From positions 1-60,791 of the forward strand of contig NZ_CAKKLV010000028.1 of NCBI RefSeq assembly GCF_918698115.1: a stretch of DNA of 60,791 bases, read 5' to 3'. Each line of letters opens with the position of its first letter. Position 1 is the first letter of the stretch. Source of the stretch: Peribacillus sp. Bi96. Its GTDB lineage: Bacteria > Bacillota > Bacilli > Bacillales > DSM-1321. The notes beneath the pieces were generated by a model, which saw only the letters and a list, made by a program, of their open reading frames with translations, was not told where the DNA came from and searched no databases. Position numbers and translations under genes: made by a program. This document shows, one piece after another, positions 56,850-60,791 of the stretch.

Positions 56850-56866
56850 TTTGGGGATGAACACTA

Positions 56867-57349
56867 TTATGTGAAGACTGTATCCAGTTTATCACTATAG
56901 AATTCTATGGCCTTCGCATAAGATTGTATTTCTTGATCCTTGGAGGTTTCTGCAATTATCTTCAATAATGATTCCATCGCAAGATCATGTTGTCCCAAAT
57001 TATAAAATGCCATGGCCCTGAATACCAATAAAGCCTTATCCCCAGGAAACATCGTCAGCCCGGATTCCAATGTCTGTCTTGCTTTTTCATATTCCCCAAT
57101 GGTGCGATATGTGCTACCCAACCCTAGGTAGGCTCCTTTTGCGTCTTCCTCCGGCAAACCTAATTTGAGGGCAGCTTCATAATAGGGCACCGCCTTTACC
57201 TCCAGTCCGAGAATATCCAAACTCCAGGCACATTGATACTGTATGACCGCATCGACGGGATTTTGCTTTGCCAGATCCATCAATAATCGATTGGATTTTT
57301 CGAATTCTTTCTTTCCTCTTAAGGACAGCGCCATTTCTAAATTTCCCAT
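56867..57349 (-). CDS. Tetratricopeptide repeat protein
   Basis: A 160-residue soluble protein made of about four TPR units (for example SNRLLMDLAKQNPVDAVIQY, GAYLGLGSTYRTIGEYEKA, ALLVFRAMAFYNLGQHDLAM). Such repeats bind other proteins; the partner is unknown. ATG 57349 has GGAGG at 7-nt spacing; ATG 57355 is too close. Transcribed toward the DnaA-box cluster, which lies past its stop. Confidence 0.82.
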   Translation of the reverse strand: MGNLEMALSLRGKKEFEKSNRLLMDLAKQNPVDAVIQYQCAWSLDILGLEVKAVPYYEAALKLGLPEEDAKGAYLGLGSTYRTIGEYEKARQTLESGLTMFPGDKALLVFRAMAFYNLGQHDLAMESLLKIIAETSKDQEIQSYAKAIEFYSDKLDTVFT

Positions 57350-57568
57350 TGCCATTCCTCCATTGAATAAGATTCCTTAATTGCCCTATTCGCGATGCCT
57401 CTATTTAATTCCTTCTTAATCATTTAGATGTTGGAAAATGGGAAACTAAGCGCCAAACAATCTAGAAGGCAGAAATTAATATGATGTTACTTGGAGGTTA
57501 GTTAATGGGCGGGATTTCAATACCCGTACAAATTCCACTTCGGTTCATCCTGGCAAGTTAGATTGTTT

Positions 57569-57599
57569 AAAAAAAGGATCTGCCTCATGGCAAATCCTT
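57569..57599 (-). terminator. Terminator of the RR-HK-PepSY operon
   Basis: On the minus strand AAGGATTTGCC and GGCAGATCCTT stem followed by seven T. Confidence 0.82.
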
Positions 57600-57645
57600 C
57601 CATACATATCAGTTCAAGGTCATTCATAATTCACCGATCACTCGA

Positions 57646-58194
57646 TTAATCATCCAACTCGGTTTTCAATATTTCTCCCGTGGATGCATCCACTACTACA
57701 TCATATTCCTTTTTCCCCTGGTTTATTTCAAATTCGTACACAAGGATGCCATTCTCAGAATCCAGCTCTACATCCGTTATTTGGCCATCCACCTTTTTCA
57801 GGGCTATCTTTTCAGCTTGATCACTGCTGATTTTTGCCGTTTCCACCGCTTGTTGTGTACTCATTTCTTCCTCATCATCGTCTTCCATCTCCTGAGAAAG
57901 AATCTCTCCTTTTTCAGCATCCACGTCCACATCTTGATAGCCTTCTTTCGTCTTAACTGTCATTTCATAGGTCATTGGCTGATCCCAATCCTTTTCAAAT
58001 TGAGTAACTTCCCCACCTAGTTTTTCTGAAATCATTTTGACAGCCTCGTCCTCTGATAGCGCATCCTTATTGACTGCATATACTGCCGTTCCAGCAGCAC
58101 CGCCGAAAAGCAATACGGTTGCTATGGATACCGTCATGATTACCTTTTTCCTTTGAATGATACTTTCCTTTATCGTGCTCCACTGTTTTTTCAT
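57646..58194 (-). CDS. PepSY domain membrane protein
   Basis: A 182-residue protein with one N-terminal transmembrane helix (about 19-37) and two extracytoplasmic PepSY domains (about 45-95 and 110-180; DALSEDEAVKMISEKLGG, ISSDQAEKIALKKVDGQITD, VVDASTGEILK). PepSY proteins inhibit proteases or act as accessory sensors. A strongly acidic linker (EDDDEEE) joins the domains. 65 bp after the kinase gene in the same operon, so it may modulate the kinase. Confidence 0.85.
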   Translation of the reverse strand: MKKQWSTIKESIIQRKKVIMTVSIATVLLFGGAAGTAVYAVNKDALSEDEAVKMISEKLGGEVTQFEKDWDQPMTYEMTVKTKEGYQDVDVDAEKGEILSQEMEDDDEEEMSTQQAVETAKISSDQAEKIALKKVDGQITDVELDSENGILVYEFEINQGKKEYDVVVDASTGEILKTELDD

Positions 58195-58259
58195 GAATGA
58201 ATTCCTCCTTTAATTTGTTACCTTAAGAATAACCATTCTTCATGAAACGAACATGAACG

Positions 58260-59615
58260 CTAGATTAGAATTTGATGAGAAAGAATGATTGTCACCACCG
58301 TTCCTACTCCCACTTCGCTTTGAATTTCCAATTTGCCGTCGAATGACTCGACAAGTGATCGCGCGATGGAAAGACCGAGTCCATTGCCTCCCGTTTTCCT
58401 CGCCCTCGATGAATCTACTCGATAAAACCGTTCAAATACATGCGGGAGATGTTCTGGTGATATACCTGTACCTTGATCTTTCACGCCAATGAAAATATCA
58501 TTTCCCTGCCGTTTTATCATGATTCTTATTCCCGATTCACTGTATTTCATGGCATTGTCCAATAGGATGACCAGTACCTGTTCAAGCTTACTGGATATGC
58601 TCATAGCAAATATTTCCTTAAACTCGGATTGGATCTTTATTTCACGCTTGCCCGTCCGTCTAAACGTTTGGGCAATCTGTTCACAAAATGATATAAGCTC
58701 GATTTTTTCCTCCAAATCGACTGTAGGTTCCGCTTGGGAAGCCGCCCGCAGAAGATGTTCCGTCAGCTGTTTCATCCGGATCGCTTCATGATGGATCGCC
58801 TCCACTGCCTCTTCCTGAATCGCCGCATCCTTCATTCCCCAGCGCTTTAATAGTGAGGAATAGCTTTCAATGACAGTTATCGGTGTTTTCAATTCATGTG
58901 AAGCATCCGAAAGGAATTGTTGCTGTTGATTATAATTCCTTTCCAGCCTTTCTATCATCATGTTGAATGAAGCTCCCATTACCTGTAGCTCGTCCTTTGA
59001 TTGATCCGATAGCGGTATCCTTTTGAATTCTCCACTTTTCTCTATATCCATCATTGTCCCGCTCATGATGGATATTGGTTTAAGAATTTGATTGGCCAAC
59101 CACTTACCAGCAAGAATGGATAGAAGAATGACAAAAAGGGATGCACCACCTAATACAAGAGAGAGAGTCGATAAATGATCAAGGAGCGTATCCTGCGGCT
59201 GTGTAACCTCGATCATCCCTAACTTCTTCCCTTCTTCGGGATAAGGATGGCGGTAAGTCAACATATAGTCCCCGTCAACCTCCGTTAAATCAAATCCTTT
59301 TTCGTTAACCGATTGAACCTTAAGCCCCTCAAGGTCTTCTTCATCCGTAAATGACTTTACCAACTTTCCATCAGTGTCAAATATCCGCACCATTCCATCG
59401 TCTGGGGTATATGGCTCCAATAAATCGGGATCACCGGAAATCAAATCTTTCGTCACGATATTCTCTTCAATCAATGAAGCTTGATCTTCAAGCAGATCTT
59501 GTTCCCTCTCAACTGATATCCAAAAAAAGGCGATTAAAACGATGATACTCAACAATATGAGCATGACGCTTAAAAAAAGACTGGAATACGATTGGATTTT
59601 CGTCCGAATCTTCAT
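58260..59615 (-). CDS. Sensor histidine kinase
   Basis: A 451-residue membrane kinase: TM1 at about 13-33, extracytoplasmic loop to about 155, TM2 about 150-172, HAMP (KPISIMSGTM region), then the H-box SHELKTPI with the phospho-histidine (about 242), N-box LVILLDNAMKYS, G1 VKDQGTGIS and G2 GGNGLGLSIA. The signal is unknown. Its ATG overlaps the response regulator's stop (ATGA). Confidence 0.92.
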   Translation of the reverse strand: MKIRTKIQSYSSLFLSVMLILLSIIVLIAFFWISVEREQDLLEDQASLIEENIVTKDLISGDPDLLEPYTPDDGMVRIFDTDGKLVKSFTDEEDLEGLKVQSVNEKGFDLTEVDGDYMLTYRHPYPEEGKKLGMIEVTQPQDTLLDHLSTLSLVLGGASLFVILLSILAGKWLANQILKPISIMSGTMMDIEKSGEFKRIPLSDQSKDELQVMGASFNMMIERLERNYNQQQQFLSDASHELKTPITVIESYSSLLKRWGMKDAAIQEEAVEAIHHEAIRMKQLTEHLLRAASQAEPTVDLEEKIELISFCEQIAQTFRRTGKREIKIQSEFKEIFAMSISSKLEQVLVILLDNAMKYSESGIRIMIKRQGNDIFIGVKDQGTGISPEHLPHVFERFYRVDSSRARKTGGNGLGLSIARSLVESFDGKLEIQSEVGVGTVVTIILSHQILI

Positions 59616-60307
59616 ATTGGCTCCTTCAAGCTATACCCTACACCGCGATAAGTATGTATCAGCTGCAAGTCAAACGGATAATCAATCTTTTTCCGTAAAT
59701 AACGGATATACACATCAACCACGTTCGTATCCCCTACAAAGTCATACCCCCAAACATTGGTCAGGATTTGGTCCCTAGACAATACTTGGTTTTTATTTTG
59801 CAATAGATAAACAAGCAGGTCGAATTCGCGGGAAGTCAGCTCAATCCTTTTGCCATGCCTGAGAATGTCCCTTGTTCCTAAATTTAATTGCAGATCATGA
59901 ACCACGAGACTATCCGCTTTATCATCAGATTGCACTTTTCCTGTATTCATACGAAAACAAGCTCGAATTCGGGCCAGCAGTTCCTCAATTTCAAACGGTT
60001 TCGTTACATAATCATTTGCACCATGGTCCAGGCCATTCACCTTATCAGGTACGGCATCCCTTGCCGTTAGGAGGATGACTGGTGTTGAGTCATTCTTTTT
60101 CCGGTAACGCCTAAGTACTTCTATGCCATTCAACTCGGGCAGCATCACATCCAATAAGATTAAATCCCACTCTTTTGCTTCCGCCTTCTCCAGACCTGTT
60201 TTTCCGGTAAAAGCCGATTCAGTTTGATAACCCTCATGTTTAAGTTCCAGCTCTAGGACCCTCGCGATTTTTTCTTCATCTTCTATAATCAAAATCCTTT
60301 TATTCAT
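59612..60307 (-). CDS. OmpR family response regulator
   Basis: A 231-residue regulator: receiver domain (EDEEKIARV acidic pocket at about 9-17, phosphoacceptor in LLDVMLPE at about 52, Thr in LLTARD, Lys in VTKPF) and a winged-helix DNA-binding domain (LTSREFDLLVYLLQN, VDVYIRYLRKKID, IHTYRGVGY). ATG 60307 follows GGTGG. First gene of the RR-HK-PepSY operon; the target genes are unknown, though autoregulation of pepSY is usual in such sets. Confidence 0.93.
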   Translation of the reverse strand: MNKRILIIEDEEKIARVLELELKHEGYQTESAFTGKTGLEKAEAKEWDLILLDVMLPELNGIEVLRRYRKKNDSTPVILLTARDAVPDKVNGLDHGANDYVTKPFEIEELLARIRACFRMNTGKVQSDDKADSLVVHDLQLNLGTRDILRHGKRIELTSREFDLLVYLLQNKNQVLSRDQILTNVWGYDFVGDTNVVDVYIRYLRKKIDYPFDLQLIHTYRGVGYSLKEPI

Positions 60308-60489
60308 GATTACCACCACCTACCCCTTAGTGTACTGAACAAAAATGAAAATATCATGAGAAATTTAACCCTTCGTATAAAAACCTTAAAAGTCTTTTAT
60401 TTTTATTATTTCATTTGCGCAAAGCAAGTGTTTCACATGAATTACGCATGGGAGATCCATGTCCTTTCAATAAAAAGAACCGAATGTTG

Positions 60490-60537
60490 AACTGCACCCC
60501 AATTGTTAGACAACATCTAACAATTGGAGGTGCAGTT
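60490..60537 (+). repeat. Hairpin at the IS left end covering the orfA ribosome binding site
   Basis: Left arm 60490-60510 pairs with right arm 60516-60537 over 21 bp with one bulged A, loop CAACA. The GGAGG for orfA (60526-60530) is inside the right arm. Confidence 0.8.
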
Positions 60538-60540
60538 TTT

Positions 60541-60791
60541 TTGACTAAATATACGATAGACGAAAAATTACATGCAGTTTTAGAGTACTTAGAAGGGGAA
60601 AAATCCTATAAATCCATTGCACAAGAAAGAAATGTAGGTTTATCCCCTCTGAAAAGATGGGTCGCTCGCTATCTAAAACATGGGATGGAAGGACTTGCTT
60701 CATCCTATACAAATTACACTCTGCCCTTTAAACTAGAGGTACTTAAATATATGAACGAATATGGGGCATCAATCAACGAGACCGCTGTACA
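60541..60791 (+). CDS. IS3-family transposase orfA, partial
   Basis: The frame starts at TTG 60541 after GGAGG and stays open to the window end (83 codons). Product begins (M)TKYTIDEKLHAVLEYLEGE, then the helix-turn-helix SYKSIAQERNVGLSPLKRW typical of IS3/IS150-group orfA proteins, which bind the terminal repeats. Partial, so intactness of the element cannot be judged. Confidence 0.8.
   Translation, partial: MTKYTIDEKLHAVLEYLEGEKSYKSIAQERNVGLSPLKRWVARYLKHGMEGLASSYTNYTLPFKLEVLKYMNEYGASINETAV

Larger units (their letters stand above)
60486..60791 (+). mobile_element. Left end of an IS3-family insertion sequence (cut by window edge)
   Basis: A terminal segment TGAACTGCACCCC leads into a transposase orfA. 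The right end, orfB and target duplication are outside the window. The element lies 180 bp upstream of the response regulator gene. Confidence 0.75.

Noticed and set aside
57505..57561. 18-codon plus-strand frame MGGISIPVQIPLRFILAS with GGAGG upstream
   Set aside because: Too short to support alone, although the ribosome binding site is good. Only conservation or ribosome profiling could make it credible.

Overview
The window is a chromosomal segment of an endospore-forming member of the Bacillaceae. The evidence is a set of sporulation and germination genes (yunB, lytH, coat-F proteins, yuzL, a gerA-type operon, a YhcN-type lipoprotein, sporulenol-type cyclase), strong GGAGG ribosome binding sites with frequent TTG/GTG starts, B. 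subtilis-like regulator sites (FadR, Fur, MntR, sigma-B) and T-box-free S-box/L-box control of amino-acid genes. Gene order follows the yun, yur and yus blocks of B. subtilis with insertions. A Peribacillus (Bacillus simplex group) type species is my best guess, but that is inference from general resemblance.

Layout. 0-8 kb: lipA, then lytH and yunB on the plus strand, an HD-GYP phosphodiesterase, and yunC, yunD, yunE, yunF on the minus strand. 8-13.4 kb: the iron-sulfur assembly operon sufC-sufD-sufS-sufU-sufB (minus). 14-18.6 kb: the methionine importer metN-metI-metQ and an O-acetylhomoserine sulfhydrylase gene, each behind its own SAM (S-box) riboswitch. 18.6-28 kb: yusE, yusF, gcvH, yusI, the fadN-fadA-fadE beta-oxidation operon behind a FadR operator, yuzL, a proline-dehydrogenase homologue and two coat-F genes. 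28-33 kb: a SEDS (RodA/FtsW) protein and the mntABCD manganese importer with an MntR-like box.

33-38.3 kb: a gene-poor stretch with a 21-bp-period repeat array, a candidate 29-residue membrane peptide gene divergent from a LacI-family regulator (the two start regions share a 22-bp inverted repeat), a lysine riboswitch controlling a LysP-type permease, and an oligo-1,6-glucosidase. 38.4-43.7 kb: a gerAA-AB-AC germinant receptor operon, a YhcN/YlaJ lipoprotein, a sigma-B-preceded DUF948 protein and a small membrane protein. 43.7-44.3 kb: apparently decayed DNA with an orphan 24-bp perfect palindrome. 44.3-52.6 kb: an RraA-like gene, lipoteichoic acid synthase, 1.2 kb of gene-free DNA, and a YclNOPQ-type siderophore importer divergent from a DUF1450 gene around one Fur box. 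52.9-60.8 kb: a secreted M14 carboxypeptidase, a squalene-hopene/sporulenol-type cyclase, a DnaA-box cluster, a TPR protein, a three-gene two-component/PepSY operon and the left end of an IS3-family element cut by the window edge.

Functionally the segment is mostly housekeeping metabolism with tight nutrient control: sulfur (SAM riboswitches, suf), iron (Fur), manganese (MntR), lysine (L-box), fatty acids (FadR), plus spore formation and germination. I see no phage, CRISPR array, rRNA or tRNA gene. The least explained DNA is at 33.1-33.66 kb, 44.08-44.18 kb, 47.1-48.15 kb and 56.65-56.85 kb.
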